Shown here one piece after another: positions 21,535 to 30,532 of a stretch of DNA of 64,000 nucleotides (position 1 is the first letter of the stretch; the number at the start of each line of letters is the position of its first letter). Made by a program: the position numbers and the translations under genes. Source of the stretch: Methylococcus capsulatus. GTDB taxonomy: Bacteria > Pseudomonadota > Gammaproteobacteria > Methylococcales > Methylococcaceae. The stretch covers positions 2,297,513 to 2,361,512 of the forward strand of contig NZ_CP104311.1 of NCBI RefSeq assembly GCF_036864975.1, written 5' to 3'. Below the pieces are notes generated by a model that saw only the letters and a list, made by a program, of their open reading frames with translations, ran no database searches and had not been told where the DNA came from.

Positions 21535-23918
21535 GCGGTGGAGGGGCCTTTCAGGGGGCCTCGACCGGACTCCGCTCCGACGGCGGACGTCACGACCGCG
21601 TAGGCGTCGCGGATCGCCCGCTGCTTGTCCAATTCGGCCTTGAGTTCGGCGTCGAGGTCGCGGGTGAGCTGTTTCATGATGGTCTTGGCGATTTCGCCCT
21701 TGATGGAATCGAAATAGCCCAGCAGTTCCCCTTCCAGCTCTTCGAAATAGTTCTTGATGCCCCGCCGCGCGAACTTGTTGATCTGCATCTGTTGTCGCCG
21801 GGTATATTCCAGCAGGCCGCTTTTGTAGCGGTCCAGAGCGCGGTCGATTTCGTCGCCGCGGATCGTCGCCGGCGAAAGCGCCTGCGGGGTGCTGTCAGCT
21901 TCGGTGCTCTTCGAGTCAGCGCCGTTGCTCTTCGAGTCGGCCAGTCTGTCCTGAATGCGCCGCAGCTTGTCCAGACCGAGCGCGAGCATTTGCTGTGCTC
22001 CCTCGCCGGGGCCGATCAGATTGAGGCTTCTGGCGATTTCCAGCGCGAGGTCGGCGTTTTTCTGCACATGCTCCAGGATGTCGTCCCTTCTGCGGCCCGC
22101 ATCGCCGGCGGCCTGGGCCATGATGTCACGGCCCAGGTCGTCGATGACCTCGCCATATTCGAACAGGAACACGTCGCACATGCCTTTAAGCCGGTTGAGC
22201 ATGTCACGGCCGCTCAGCCGGTCCTGCAGCACCGTCAGCACCTCCGGCGGCAGGGCATCGGTGGCGGTGATGTCTTCGAGCAGTTGCGCCAGATGGCGGC
22301 GTACCATCTGCTCCTCCAGCAGCTGCTGCAGCTGGCAGCGGAAAGTGTGCTGGATGCGCAGATTTTCCTCGATCTTGTGCGGCAGACGGCTGACGACGCT
22401 GTGCAGGTCCAACCCTTTGAGCAGCTCGTTTTTCAGTGCCTTGCGGTCTAAAGTGTCGATCGCATGGGTGATCTGCTGGCCGAGCCGCTCCTGGTCCTCG
22501 TCACGCCAGAACACGAACTCGGGCAGCACCTCGGTCCGCAACGCCTTGACGTGCTCTTCGACGGTGGAACGCAGGCGCCGTAGGACTTCATCCTGACGAC
22601 GCGACAACTCGCTGGCGAGAAAGGTGTTTTTCATGCTGTCGTCACTGGTGTTGAGGTAGCGCTGGTGGAGGGGTTCCAGCTGGTCCCGCAGCTTTTTCGC
22701 CAGATCCAGGTACTCGCTGCGGGCTTCGTCGAGGAACTCGGCGCGGGCCGTATGCGCGAGGTAGTCGAAGAGGCTGCTGCGGAAAGCGGCGAAACTTTTG
22801 GCTTCGTCGAGCGTCTTGAGATGGCGCTCGGCTTCGTGACGTTCGGGGATTTTGCCGAGCGCTTTCTGAAGAGCGTCCGCATGTTCGCGCAGGCTCACGC
22901 TCTGTTCCAGACGGCCGTCCTGAATCAATTTCAGCAGCAGGTAGTTGAGCGCCGAGACCTTGAACACGCGGTCTTTGGTGATATGGAAACCGTAACGGTC
23001 GATCTTCTGGCCGAAATTGACCTGTTCTTCTTTCTTTTGCTGAGCGCTCAGCACGTCCCACTGGTTGATCACCCAGAATGCCCGCTGCAGCACGCGCTTG
23101 CGCTGGCTGTGGATTTCGGCCAACAGTTCGATTTCCTCGCCTTCCAGCAGGTGAAACACCTTCATGGCGATGACGAAGGCCTTGGCGTCGTTTTCCACGT
23201 AGGATTTGGTCACCTTGCGGTGGCGCGGATTGACCACCCCCAATCCCGGCAGGTCCACCAGCACCACGTTTTCGGGGATACTGACGTCCGTGAGGAAGAT
23301 TTCCGCCTGATTGACGAAAAGCACATCCTCGTAGTCTTCGGTGACGTAGCTCGGCAACTCCTGCAGGACGATTTCCTTCTTCGCCCCGCTGAGCTTGTTC
23401 CAGCCGTGGACGAGAGTTTTCAATTCGTCGAAGAACTTCTGCTTGTTGAACGACCCGAACTGCCCTTTGTGCTGTTCGATGTCCCGGCCGAGCTGGCTCA
23501 GCAGTTCGCCCCGGCTCAAACTTCGGTAGGCGTCGCAGCTCTTGCGCAGTTCCTTGGAAATCTCCTCGACATACAGGTTCTTCAGTTCTTCCCGTTCGTT
23601 CTCGTCCAGATAATGGATGACGGCTTTGGCATTCTTGCCTTTGCGGATTAGGGTGGGGATGGCGGTGAAGGACTTGGTGGCCTGGGGCAGGATGTCGTTG
23701 CCGAGCACGGCGTTGATGATGGTGCTCTTGCCAGCCGAGAATGCCCCCAGGAAGGCGACCGGGAACTCCGGCGACTTCAGCCGTTCCAGCCAGGTCCGTT
23801 TGCGGTTGACGTAATATTTGAAGTCGTCGGTGAGGCCGAGATAGGGGGCTGCGGCGTCGTAAGCCTCAAATAAACGAGTGAACGCCTTGACGTAAAGGCT
23901 GTAGTCCGGCTCTTTCAT
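21531..23918 (-). CDS. Bacterial dynamin-like GTPase
   Basis: A 795-residue large GTPase. G1 is FLGAFSAGKSTIINAVLG near residue 55, with the Ala-Gly-Lys-Ser P-loop. G3 is VDLPGLG, and G4 is NQWD. Long charged helical stretches fill residues 350-700, as expected for the stalk, and a region near 640-660 (MQINKFARRGIKNYFEELEGE) may contact membrane. Family members bend, fuse or stabilise membranes. The ATG at 23918 (MKEPDYSLY) was chosen because the frame upstream is Arg-rich and unlike protein; the ribosome site is weak. It is coupled to a lipoprotein gene and divergent from tolQ. Confidence 0.88.
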   Translation of the reverse strand: MKEPDYSLYVKAFTRLFEAYDAAAPYLGLTDDFKYYVNRKRTWLERLKSPEFPVAFLGAFSAGKSTIINAVLGNDILPQATKSFTAIPTLIRKGKNAKAVIHYLDENEREELKNLYVEEISKELRKSCDAYRSLSRGELLSQLGRDIEQHKGQFGSFNKQKFFDELKTLVHGWNKLSGAKKEIVLQELPSYVTEDYEDVLFVNQAEIFLTDVSIPENVVLVDLPGLGVVNPRHRKVTKSYVENDAKAFVIAMKVFHLLEGEEIELLAEIHSQRKRVLQRAFWVINQWDVLSAQQKKEEQVNFGQKIDRYGFHITKDRVFKVSALNYLLLKLIQDGRLEQSVSLREHADALQKALGKIPERHEAERHLKTLDEAKSFAAFRSSLFDYLAHTARAEFLDEARSEYLDLAKKLRDQLEPLHQRYLNTSDDSMKNTFLASELSRRQDEVLRRLRSTVEEHVKALRTEVLPEFVFWRDEDQERLGQQITHAIDTLDRKALKNELLKGLDLHSVVSRLPHKIEENLRIQHTFRCQLQQLLEEQMVRRHLAQLLEDITATDALPPEVLTVLQDRLSGRDMLNRLKGMCDVFLFEYGEVIDDLGRDIMAQAAGDAGRRRDDILEHVQKNADLALEIARSLNLIGPGEGAQQMLALGLDKLRRIQDRLADSKSNGADSKSTEADSTPQALSPATIRGDEIDRALDRYKSGLLEYTRRQQMQINKFARRGIKNYFEELEGELLGYFDSIKGEIAKTIMKQLTRDLDAELKAELDKQRAIRDAYAVVTSAVGAESGRGPLKGPSTA

Positions 23919-24073
23919 TGCATGGGTTTCCAAAGAGGGTCCTCGTGGCAGGCGGCTGACGGCGGGCCGGGTGACGAAACCATGAATATTGGGTTGCCGC
24001 ATTTTAACATCTAAGCCTTGTGAACCAATCCGGCCGGTTCGCCGGCTTTCCACGCCGCGGCCCAGGCGGCGGC

Positions 24074-24101
24074 TTGATTGGCCCCGCCGGTATTTCATAA
24101 A
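24074..24101 (+). promoter_or_regulatory. Candidate sigma-70 promoter of tolQRAB-pal
   Basis: TTGATT (24074-24079) and CATAAA (24096-24101) are 16 bases apart, each matching consensus at 4 of 6 positions, about 100 bases before the tolQ start. It is the best promoter-like pair in the 285-bp divergent gap between the dynamin-like gene and tolQ. The rest of the gap shows nothing else I can support. Confidence 0.3.
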
Positions 24102-24203
24102 CTAGCCGGCACCCGGTCTACCCCATCCTGCCGGTGGATTCTTCAGCCGCATGCCGGTCCTCCGGATTTTAGTCATTCCTCTACATCAAATCTCAGAGCG
24201 AAA

Positions 24204-24881
24204 ATGAATTCTGAGCTGTCGATTATCACTCTGATCAAGGAGGCCAGCGCGGTCGTCCAGATCGTCATGTTCATTTTGATCGCGGCGTCCGTGATCTCCT
24301 GGACGTTCATTTTCGGCAAGTACCGCGAGATCCGGCGTGCCGAACAGACCTCCATCGCTTTCGAAGACCGTTTCTGGTCCGGCATCGACCTGGCCGATCT
24401 TTACCGCCAGCTGGCGACGGAAAGCGACGAATGCGGCGGCATGGAGCTTATCTTTCTGGCGGGCTTCAAGGAGTTCGGCCGCTTGCGGCAGCAGAGCGGC
24501 ATCATGCCGGAGGCGGTGATGGAGGGTACTCAGCGCGCCATGCGGGTGGCGCTCAACCGCGAGCTGGACAAGCTGGACGAAAGGCTGCCGTTCCTGGCCA
24601 CAGTAGGATCGACCAGCCCATACATCGGCCTGTTCGGTACCGTGTGGGGCATCATGAATTCGTTCCGTTCGTTGGGCTCGGTCAAGCAGGCGACTCTGGC
24701 GATGGTGGCGCCCGGCATTTCGGAGGCGCTGGTTGCCACGGCCATGGGGCTGTTTGCAGCGATCCCGGCGGTGATCGCGTACAACCGGTATTCGACCAAC
24801 ATTTCCCGGCTGGCGAACCGCTACGAGTCCTTCACCGAGGAATTCCTGAGCCTGCTGCACCGGCAGGCGCACACCAAATGA
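24204..24881 (+). CDS. tolQ: Tol-Pal system proton channel subunit TolQ
   Basis: A 225-residue inner-membrane protein of the TolQ/ExbB/MotA family. It has one N-terminal helix (about 15-37) and two later helices (about 130-190) with the family segment TSPYIGLFGTVWGIMNSF and EALVATAMGLFAAIPAVIAYNR. With TolR it forms the proton-driven motor that energises TolA during cell constriction. Start ATG 24204 gives the normal N-terminus (MNSELSIITLI). The stop overlaps the tolR start (ATGA). Confidence 0.96.
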   Translation: MNSELSIITLIKEASAVVQIVMFILIAASVISWTFIFGKYREIRRAEQTSIAFEDRFWSGIDLADLYRQLATESDECGGMELIFLAGFKEFGRLRQQSGIMPEAVMEGTQRAMRVALNRELDKLDERLPFLATVGSTSPYIGLFGTVWGIMNSFRSLGSVKQATLAMVAPGISEALVATAMGLFAAIPAVIAYNRYSTNISRLANRYESFTEEFLSLLHRQAHTK

Positions 24882-25315
24882 ACGTCTCGACCGGAGCCGG
24901 ACGCGGCCGCCGCCGTCCCATGGCCGAAATCAACGTCGTACCCTACATCGATGTCTCGCTGGTGCTGCTCATCATCTTCATGGTGACTGCACCGATGCTC
25001 CAATCCGGCGTCGATGTCGACCTGCCCAAAGCCGAGGCGAGGGCGATCGACCCGAATCAGGACAAGCCGATCATCGTCACCATCGACAAGGACGGCCAGC
25101 TCTACCTGGATGCGACCAACCAGGAAGACATTCCGGTCGACCCTCTCACGTTGACCGAGAAAGTGACCCGCGCCCTGGCCGAAAAACCAGGTACTGCCGT
25201 GCTGATCCGGGGTGACCAGGCCGTGGAGTATGGACGGGTGATCACGGTGATGGCTGCGCTCAAAAATTCCGGCGTGCCGCAGGTCGGTCTGATGACGAAT
25301 CCCGTCGAAGATTGA
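24878..25315 (+). CDS. tolR: Tol-Pal system protein TolR
   Basis: A 145-residue inner-membrane protein with a short cytoplasmic tail. One helix carries the proton-binding Asp in NVVPYIDVSLVLLIIFMV. A periplasmic domain of the ExbD/TolR type follows (about 55-145). It works with TolQ. The stop TGA shares its final A with the ATG of tolA, so the motor genes are tightly coupled. Confidence 0.96.
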   Translation: MNVSTGAGRGRRRPMAEINVVPYIDVSLVLLIIFMVTAPMLQSGVDVDLPKAEARAIDPNQDKPIIVTIDKDGQLYLDATNQEDIPVDPLTLTEKVTRALAEKPGTAVLIRGDQAVEYGRVITVMAALKNSGVPQVGLMTNPVED

Positions 25316-27723
25316 TGGCCGATTCTCGTCTTCGCAGCCTGCGCGGGCCATTTGCGCTGGCGCTGGTGCTCCACATCGTTCTGCTGATCCTGTTCGCCCT
25401 GAAGTTCGAAGCTTCGCAACGATCGGCCCAAGTGCCTCAGCCCGACATCATCGAGGCGGTGGTCCTCGACGATCCCCGTATCGCCGCCGAGGCGGAACGG
25501 CTCAAGGCCGAAACGGCTCCGCCAGCGGAAATCGGGCCGGAACCCGTGCCTGAACCGCCCGGGCCTGCTTCAACCCCGAATCCGGAAGAGTCCCGGCGCG
25601 CTCAGCAAATCGCGGCCGAGAAGGCCGCCGAAGAGAGCCGGCGGCAAATGGAGGCCAAGAAACTCGCTGACCAGGCTCGAAAAGACGAGCAAAGAAGGAA
25701 AGTGGAAGCAGCGGCAAAAGAACGGGCGGCAGAGGAAGCGCGTGAAAAGGCCGAGGCTGAAGTGCGCCGAAAAGCGGCTGAAGCGCGGCAGAAGGCCGAG
25801 GAGGAAGCGAAGGCGCGGGCGGCGGCGGAAGCGGTGGCCCGGAAGAAGGCGGCGGAAGAAGCGAAGGAAAAAGCCGAAGCCGAAGCGCGGCGCAAAGCCG
25901 CCGAAGAAGCCAAAGCCAAGGCGGCGGCCGAAGCCGAAGCGAAGCGCAAAGCCGCTGAAGCCGCACGGGAGAAAGCCGAAGCCGAAGCGCGGGAGAAGGC
26001 CGAGGAGGAAGCGAAGGCGCGGGCGGCGGCGGAAGCGGCGGCCCGGAAGAAGGCGGCGGAAGAAGCGAAGGAAAAAGCCGAAGCCGAAGCGAAGCGCAAA
26101 GCCGCCGAAGAAGCCAAAGCCAAGGCGGCGGCCGAAGCCGAAGCGAAGCGCAAAGCCGCTGAAGCCGCACGGGAGAAAGCCGAAGCCGAAGCGCGGGAGA
26201 AGGCCGAGGAGGAAGCGAAGGCGCGGGTGGCGGCGGAAGCGGCGGCCCGGAAGAAGGCGGCGGAAGAAGCGAAGGAAAAAGCCGAAGCCGAAGCGCGGCG
26301 CAAAGCCGCCGAAGAAGCCAAAGCCAAGGCGGCGGCCGAAGCCGAAGCGAAGCGCAAAGCCGCTGAAGCCGCACGGGAGAAAGCCGAAGCCGAAGCGCGG
26401 CAGAAGGCCGAGGAGGAAGCGAAGGCGCGGGCGGCGGCGGAAGCGGTGGCCCGGAAGAAGGCGGCGGAAGAAGCGAAGGAAAAAGCCGAAGCCGAAGCGC
26501 GGCGCAAAGCCGCCGAAGAAGCCAAAGCCAAGGCGGCGGCCGAAGCCGAAGCGAAGCGCAAAGCCGCTGAAGCCGCACGGGAGAAAGCCGAAGCCGAAGC
26601 GCGGGAGAAGGCCGAGGAGGAAGCGAAGGCGCGGGTGGCGGCGGAAGCGGCGGCCCGGAAGAAGGCGGCGGAAGAAGCGAAGGAAAAAGCCGAAGCCGAA
26701 GCGCGGCGCAAAGCCGCCGAAGAAGCCAAAGCCAAGGCGGCGGCCGAAGCCGAAGCGAAGCGCAAAGCCGCTGAAGCCGCACGGGAGAAAGCCGAAGCCG
26801 AAGCGCGGCAGAAGGCCGAGGAGGAAGCGAAGGCGCGGGCGGCGGCGGAAGCGGTGGCCCGGAAGAAGGCGGCGGAAGAAGCGAAGGAAAAAGCCGAAGC
26901 CGAAGCGCGGCGCAAAGCCGCCGAAGAAGCCAAAGCCAAGGCGGCGGCCGAAGCCGAAGCGAAGCGCAAAGCCGCTGAAGCCGCACGGGAGAAAGCCGAA
27001 GCCGAAGCGCGGCAGAAGGCCGAGGAGGAAGCGAAGGCGCGGGCGGCGGCGGAAGCGGTGGCCCGGAAGAAGGCGGCGGAAGAAGCGAAGGAAAAAGCCG
27101 AAGCCGAAGCGCGGCGCAAAGCCGCCGAAGAAGCCAAAGCCAAGGCGGCGGCCGAAGCCGAAGCGAAGCGCAAAGCCGCTGAAGCCGCACGGGAGAAAGC
27201 CGAAGCCGAAGCGCGGGAGAAGGCCGAGGAGGAAGCGAAGGCGCGGGCGGCGGCGGAAGCAAGGCGTAAGGCCGCAGAAGAGGCCAAGGCCAGGGCCATG
27301 GCAGAAGCCAAAAGGGAAATGGAAGAAGAAGCCAAAGTCATAGCGGCGGCCGAAGCTCGGAAAAAGGCTGCGGAAGATGCCCGGCGCAAGGCAGAACTCG
27401 AGGAGCAGATCAACAACGAACGCAGGGAGCAGACGGAGCGGGAAGCGAACAAATGGGCGAACCGTTACATCAAACCCCGTGTGGAGGGCTTGTGGCTCAA
27501 GCCGCCTGCCGCCAGAGGTGGCCTGTCCTGTATAATTCAGGTAAGAACGCTGGGAGATGGAACGGTCGTTGAAGCTCGAGTCGTGAAGAGTAGCGGCGAC
27601 GCCACTTTCGACCGTTCCGCAGAAAGCGCGGTGAAAAAGGCCTCCCCCCTGCCCATGCCGTCCGATCCCAGGGTTGCCGCGGAGCTCCGTTCGTTCACTT
27701 TCAAATTCGATCCTTCCGGTTAG
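25315..27723 (+). CDS. tolA: TolA with a seven-fold 68-residue repeat stalk
   Basis: An 802-residue periplasm-spanning protein linking the TolQR motor to Pal; E. coli TolA has about 420 residues. The inner-membrane anchor is at residues 10-31. A Pro-rich stretch is followed by a very long Ala/Glu/Lys/Arg helical stalk (about 95-705). The C-terminal domain (about 715-800) has the expected WANRYIKPRVEGLW and GDGTVVEARVVKSSGD segments that contact TolB and Pal. Much of the stalk is seven near-identical tandem 68-residue units. The ATG at 25315 overlaps the tolR stop. The stalk is long enough that the extra length may reflect recombinational expansion and not a wider periplasm. Confidence 0.95.
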   Translation: MADSRLRSLRGPFALALVLHIVLLILFALKFEASQRSAQVPQPDIIEAVVLDDPRIAAEAERLKAETAPPAEIGPEPVPEPPGPASTPNPEESRRAQQIAAEKAAEESRRQMEAKKLADQARKDEQRRKVEAAAKERAAEEAREKAEAEVRRKAAEARQKAEEEAKARAAAEAVARKKAAEEAKEKAEAEARRKAAEEAKAKAAAEAEAKRKAAEAAREKAEAEAREKAEEEAKARAAAEAAARKKAAEEAKEKAEAEAKRKAAEEAKAKAAAEAEAKRKAAEAAREKAEAEAREKAEEEAKARVAAEAAARKKAAEEAKEKAEAEARRKAAEEAKAKAAAEAEAKRKAAEAAREKAEAEARQKAEEEAKARAAAEAVARKKAAEEAKEKAEAEARRKAAEEAKAKAAAEAEAKRKAAEAAREKAEAEAREKAEEEAKARVAAEAAARKKAAEEAKEKAEAEARRKAAEEAKAKAAAEAEAKRKAAEAAREKAEAEARQKAEEEAKARAAAEAVARKKAAEEAKEKAEAEARRKAAEEAKAKAAAEAEAKRKAAEAAREKAEAEARQKAEEEAKARAAAEAVARKKAAEEAKEKAEAEARRKAAEEAKAKAAAEAEAKRKAAEAAREKAEAEAREKAEEEAKARAAAEARRKAAEEAKARAMAEAKREMEEEAKVIAAAEARKKAAEDARRKAELEEQINNERREQTEREANKWANRYIKPRVEGLWLKPPAARGGLSCIIQVRTLGDGTVVEARVVKSSGDATFDRSAESAVKKASPLPMPSDPRVAAELRSFTFKFDPSG
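25801..27262 (+). repeat. Tandem 204-bp repeats within tolA, seven units plus a partial eighth
   Basis: Units begin with GAGGAAGCGAAGGCGCGG at 25801, 26005, 26209, 26413, 26617, 26821 and 27025, exactly 204 bases apart, and a partial eighth starts at 27229. Each encodes 68 residues. Units differ at only a few sites: ARAAAEAV versus ARAAAEAA or ARVAAEAA, EARRKA versus EAKRKA, and AREKAEE versus ARQKAEE. The near-identity indicates recent expansion by unequal recombination or slippage, and copy number may vary among strains. The bias keeps several other frames open over this region. Confidence 0.97.
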
Positions 27724-27742
27724 TCGAGTCAAGGTACCAAGC

Positions 27743-29017
27743 ATGAACAAGGCGCGTGCGATCGCCCGTTGGATATCATTCCTGTTGCTTTTCGCCGCGG
27801 GTCAGGTCTGTGCGGAACTCCAGGTTCAGATCAGCCAAGGGGTGGAAGGCGCGATCCCGGTGGCCGTCGTTCCTTTCGCCAACCAGGGAAGTCTGAGTGA
27901 ATCCCTCAGCCAGATCGTATCAGCCGACCTGCAGCGCAGCGGGCGATTCCGTACCTTGGCGGAAAGCGCCATGCGGGAGCGTCCGACTGCGCCGGACCAG
28001 ATTCAGCAGGCGGTGTGGCAGTCCTTGGGTCAGGATTTCGTCGTGGTCGGACAGGTTCAGCCGGCTGGCGGCGATTACGAAGCCGATTTTCATGTCGTCG
28101 ACGTCATCCGTGGCACGCTGGTCATCAGCTACAAACTGCCCTTCGGCAGAGCCGGAACCCGCCAGGCCGCCCATCGGATCGCCGACGTCATTTATAAGGC
28201 GATCACGGGCGAGCCCGGCGCGTTCGCTACTCGTGTCGCTTACGTCACCGTAACCGGAGAAGGCGGCAACCGGCGCTATAACCTACAGGTGGCCGATACT
28301 GACGGCTACAACCCGCAGAGCGTCATCGTCTCGAACGAGCCGATCATGTCGCCGGCATGGTCGCCCGACGGTACCAAGATCGCCTACGTTTCGTTCGAAA
28401 GCCGGAGGTCGGCGATCTACGTCCAGACGCTGGCGACCGGCGAGCGCCGGAAGGTGTCGGACACTCCGGGTATCAACGGCGCGCCGGCTTTCTCTCCGGA
28501 TGGATCACGGCTGGCGTTGACCCTGTCGAAGGATGGCAATCCCGATATCTACGTCATGAACCTGGGATCGGGCGGGCTCACCAAGATCACCGACTACAGT
28601 GGGATCGACACCGAGCCGAACTGGTCCCGGGATGGCCGGTCCATCGTATTCACTTCCGATCGCGGCGGTAAGCCCCAATTGTATCTGGTGTCAGCGGGCG
28701 GGGGGCCGGCCGAACGGCTGACCTACGAGGGGGATTACAACGCCCGCGGTGTCTTCTCGCCAGATGGCCGCAGCCTCGCCATGGTGCACGGCAAGGGCGG
28801 CGATTACCGGATAGCGGTCATGGACCTGGCCAGCCGCGCGGTTCGGGTTTTGACCAACGGTCCTTTGGACGAATCCCCCGGCTTCGCTCCCAACGGCAGC
28901 ATGATTCTTTACGCGGCGCGCCGGGGGCAGCTGGCGGCGGTTTCCATTGACGGCAAGGTCCGCCAGAGTCTGCAGATCGAGGGGGGTGCCGTGCGGGAAC
29001 CGGCGTGGTCGCCTTGA
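27743..29017 (+). CDS. tolB: Tol-Pal system beta-propeller protein TolB
   Basis: A 424-residue periplasmic protein. A Sec signal peptide covers residues 1-24, with probable cleavage after VCA. The N-terminal domain (about 25-160) precedes a six-bladed propeller whose blades show repeats of the form PAWSPDGTKIAY, PAFSPDGSRLAL, PNWSRDGRSIVF and GVFSPDGRSLAM. It binds Pal and TolA and helps release Pal during division. Start ATG 27743 gives the signal peptide; the frame upstream overlaps tolA. The gap to tolA is 19 bases. Confidence 0.97.
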   Translation: MNKARAIARWISFLLLFAAGQVCAELQVQISQGVEGAIPVAVVPFANQGSLSESLSQIVSADLQRSGRFRTLAESAMRERPTAPDQIQQAVWQSLGQDFVVVGQVQPAGGDYEADFHVVDVIRGTLVISYKLPFGRAGTRQAAHRIADVIYKAITGEPGAFATRVAYVTVTGEGGNRRYNLQVADTDGYNPQSVIVSNEPIMSPAWSPDGTKIAYVSFESRRSAIYVQTLATGERRKVSDTPGINGAPAFSPDGSRLALTLSKDGNPDIYVMNLGSGGLTKITDYSGIDTEPNWSRDGRSIVFTSDRGGKPQLYLVSAGGGPAERLTYEGDYNARGVFSPDGRSLAMVHGKGGDYRIAVMDLASRAVRVLTNGPLDESPGFAPNGSMILYAARRGQLAAVSIDGKVRQSLQIEGGAVREPAWSP

Positions 29018-29068
29018 TCGAGGCGGATGTGGCCTTATAAATCTCGAGAGTTTGGAAAGGGAGGCAAT

Positions 29069-29665
29069 ATGAATCGCATGAGAACGGGTTTGGTGATAAT
29101 GGTTGCGGCATTGCTGCTTATGGCGGGATGCTCAAAGAAGGAAGAGGTGAAGCCAGACGAGACGGCCGGAGTTGGCCTGGAGGGCGGCGGCCCGGGCGGG
29201 CCCCAGATCGGCAAGTACGGTCCGGGCGGCGGGGCCGGCAAGGCGTACGGCGGAACCGGAGGCGCTTATGGAAGCGGTGGCGGATACGGCGGCGCGGGGG
29301 ATCCCGCCTTGAACGATCCTTCCAGCCCGCTCTCTAAGCGGGTAATTTATTTCAGCTACGACAGCAGCGAGGTTTTGCCCGAGTACGTGCCGATCGTCAA
29401 TGCACACGCTGCTTATCTGGCAGCGCATCCCAACGTTACGGTGACGCTGGAAGGGCATTGCGACGAACGCGGCTCGCCCGAATACAACATCGCCCTGGGC
29501 GAACAGCGGGCGCGCTCGATCGCCAACACCATGCGCTTTCAGGGTGCAAGCGACGGTCAGATGCAGATCGTGAGTTTCGGCGAAGAGAAACCCGCGGACC
29601 CGGGCAGCGGAGAAGCGGCCTGGGCCAAGAATCGCCGTGTCGAAATAGTCTACCCGGGAAATTGA
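29069..29665 (+). CDS. pal: Peptidoglycan-associated lipoprotein Pal
   Basis: A 198-residue outer-membrane lipoprotein. The lipobox LMAGC makes Cys21 the lipidated residue. A Gly-rich linker of about 55 residues follows, longer and more Gly-rich than in E. coli Pal. The OmpA-like domain binds peptidoglycan with the conserved VTLEGHCDERGSPEYNIALGEQRA region. A GGGAGG ribosome site lies 5 bases before the ATG at 29069. It is downstream of tolB and just ahead of cpoB. Confidence 0.96.
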   Translation: MNRMRTGLVIMVAALLLMAGCSKKEEVKPDETAGVGLEGGGPGGPQIGKYGPGGGAGKAYGGTGGAYGSGGGYGGAGDPALNDPSSPLSKRVIYFSYDSSEVLPEYVPIVNAHAAYLAAHPNVTVTLEGHCDERGSPEYNIALGEQRARSIANTMRFQGASDGQMQIVSFGEEKPADPGSGEAAWAKNRRVEIVYPGN

Positions 29666-29669
29666 TCCG

Positions 29670-30527
29670 ATGAGATCTCTACCTGTTCTGTTCATGTTTT
29701 GCGGACTGTCACTGGCCATTCCGGTTTGGGCGGAGCAGGGCTATGGCGCCTATGATGCTGGGGGTTACGGCGCGGAGACCTTGGACGAGCGCGTCGCCAA
29801 ACTGGAGAAAAAACTCTCCGGCCAGGTGCTAATGGATCTGAATACTCAGATCGAGCGCCTCCAGCGGGAGTTGGCGAAAACACGCGGCCAACTCGAAGAG
29901 GTCAACCACAAACTGGAAACGCTGAAGAGCCAGCAGCAGGCCATGTATACGGATTTGGATCAGCGGATCCGGCAGGGCGGAGGGAGCCCGCCGGCGGCGC
30001 CGGCTGACGGCGTCGCGGCGGATGCCCAGGACGCCGGAGCCGAGGAAGCCGGGACTGGCGGGGAAACCCGAACCGCGGCCGCGACACCGGCTCCCGCGCC
30101 GACGAGCAGGCCGGTCGCGCCTCCTCCAGCATCCGATGGCGCGGCCCGGGAGGCCGCGTATCAGAGAGCCTTTGGGACGCTCAAGGACGGCAGATTCGCC
30201 GAAGCGATCAAGGAATTCAAGAGTTTCACCGCCCGCTATCCCAGCGGCGACTACGCCGATAACGGCCAGTACTGGCTGGGCGAGGCCTATTACGTCAACC
30301 GTGATTTCAGCAGCGCAAAGGATGCGTTTCAGAAGCTGATCAGGAATTTTCCGCAAAGTACCAAGGTTCCGGACGCGGCGCTGAAGCTGGCTTACATCGA
30401 ATCCGATACTGGCCAGATTGCCAGCGCCAGACAGATGCTAAACGATGTCATCAAACGTTATCCCGGCTCCAGCGCGGCGAAGCAGGCCGAGAAAAGGCTT
30501 CAGAAGATGCAGCAGGAGAAGCGCTGA
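29670..30527 (+). CDS. cpoB: Cell division coordinator CpoB (YbgF)
   Basis: A 285-residue periplasmic protein. The signal peptide ends at PVWA near residue 21. A coiled coil at about 38-90 (LEKKLSGQVLMDLNTQIERL region) drives trimerisation. A low-complexity Pro/Ala linker follows (about 100-160), then a TPR domain (about 165-285) with three repeats, including DYADNGQYWLGEAYYVNRDF. It couples the Tol system to peptidoglycan synthesis during constriction. It lies 4 bases after pal and 5 before queE. Confidence 0.95.
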   Translation: MRSLPVLFMFCGLSLAIPVWAEQGYGAYDAGGYGAETLDERVAKLEKKLSGQVLMDLNTQIERLQRELAKTRGQLEEVNHKLETLKSQQQAMYTDLDQRIRQGGGSPPAAPADGVAADAQDAGAEEAGTGGETRTAAATPAPAPTSRPVAPPPASDGAAREAAYQRAFGTLKDGRFAEAIKEFKSFTARYPSGDYADNGQYWLGEAYYVNRDFSSAKDAFQKLIRNFPQSTKVPDAALKLAYIESDTGQIASARQMLNDVIKRYPGSSAAKQAEKRLQKMQQEKR

Positions 30528-30532
30528 TCCTC

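Noticed and set aside
25801-27262. Regular repeats that might be a CRISPR array
   Set aside because: Units are 204 bp, contiguous without spacers, and encode the TolA stalk in frame.
25502-27750. Long minus-strand and alternative plus-strand frames over tolA
   Set aside because: They are artefacts of the stop-free GC-rich 204-bp repeats and read as Arg/Pro- or Ala/Ser-rich low-complexity sequence.
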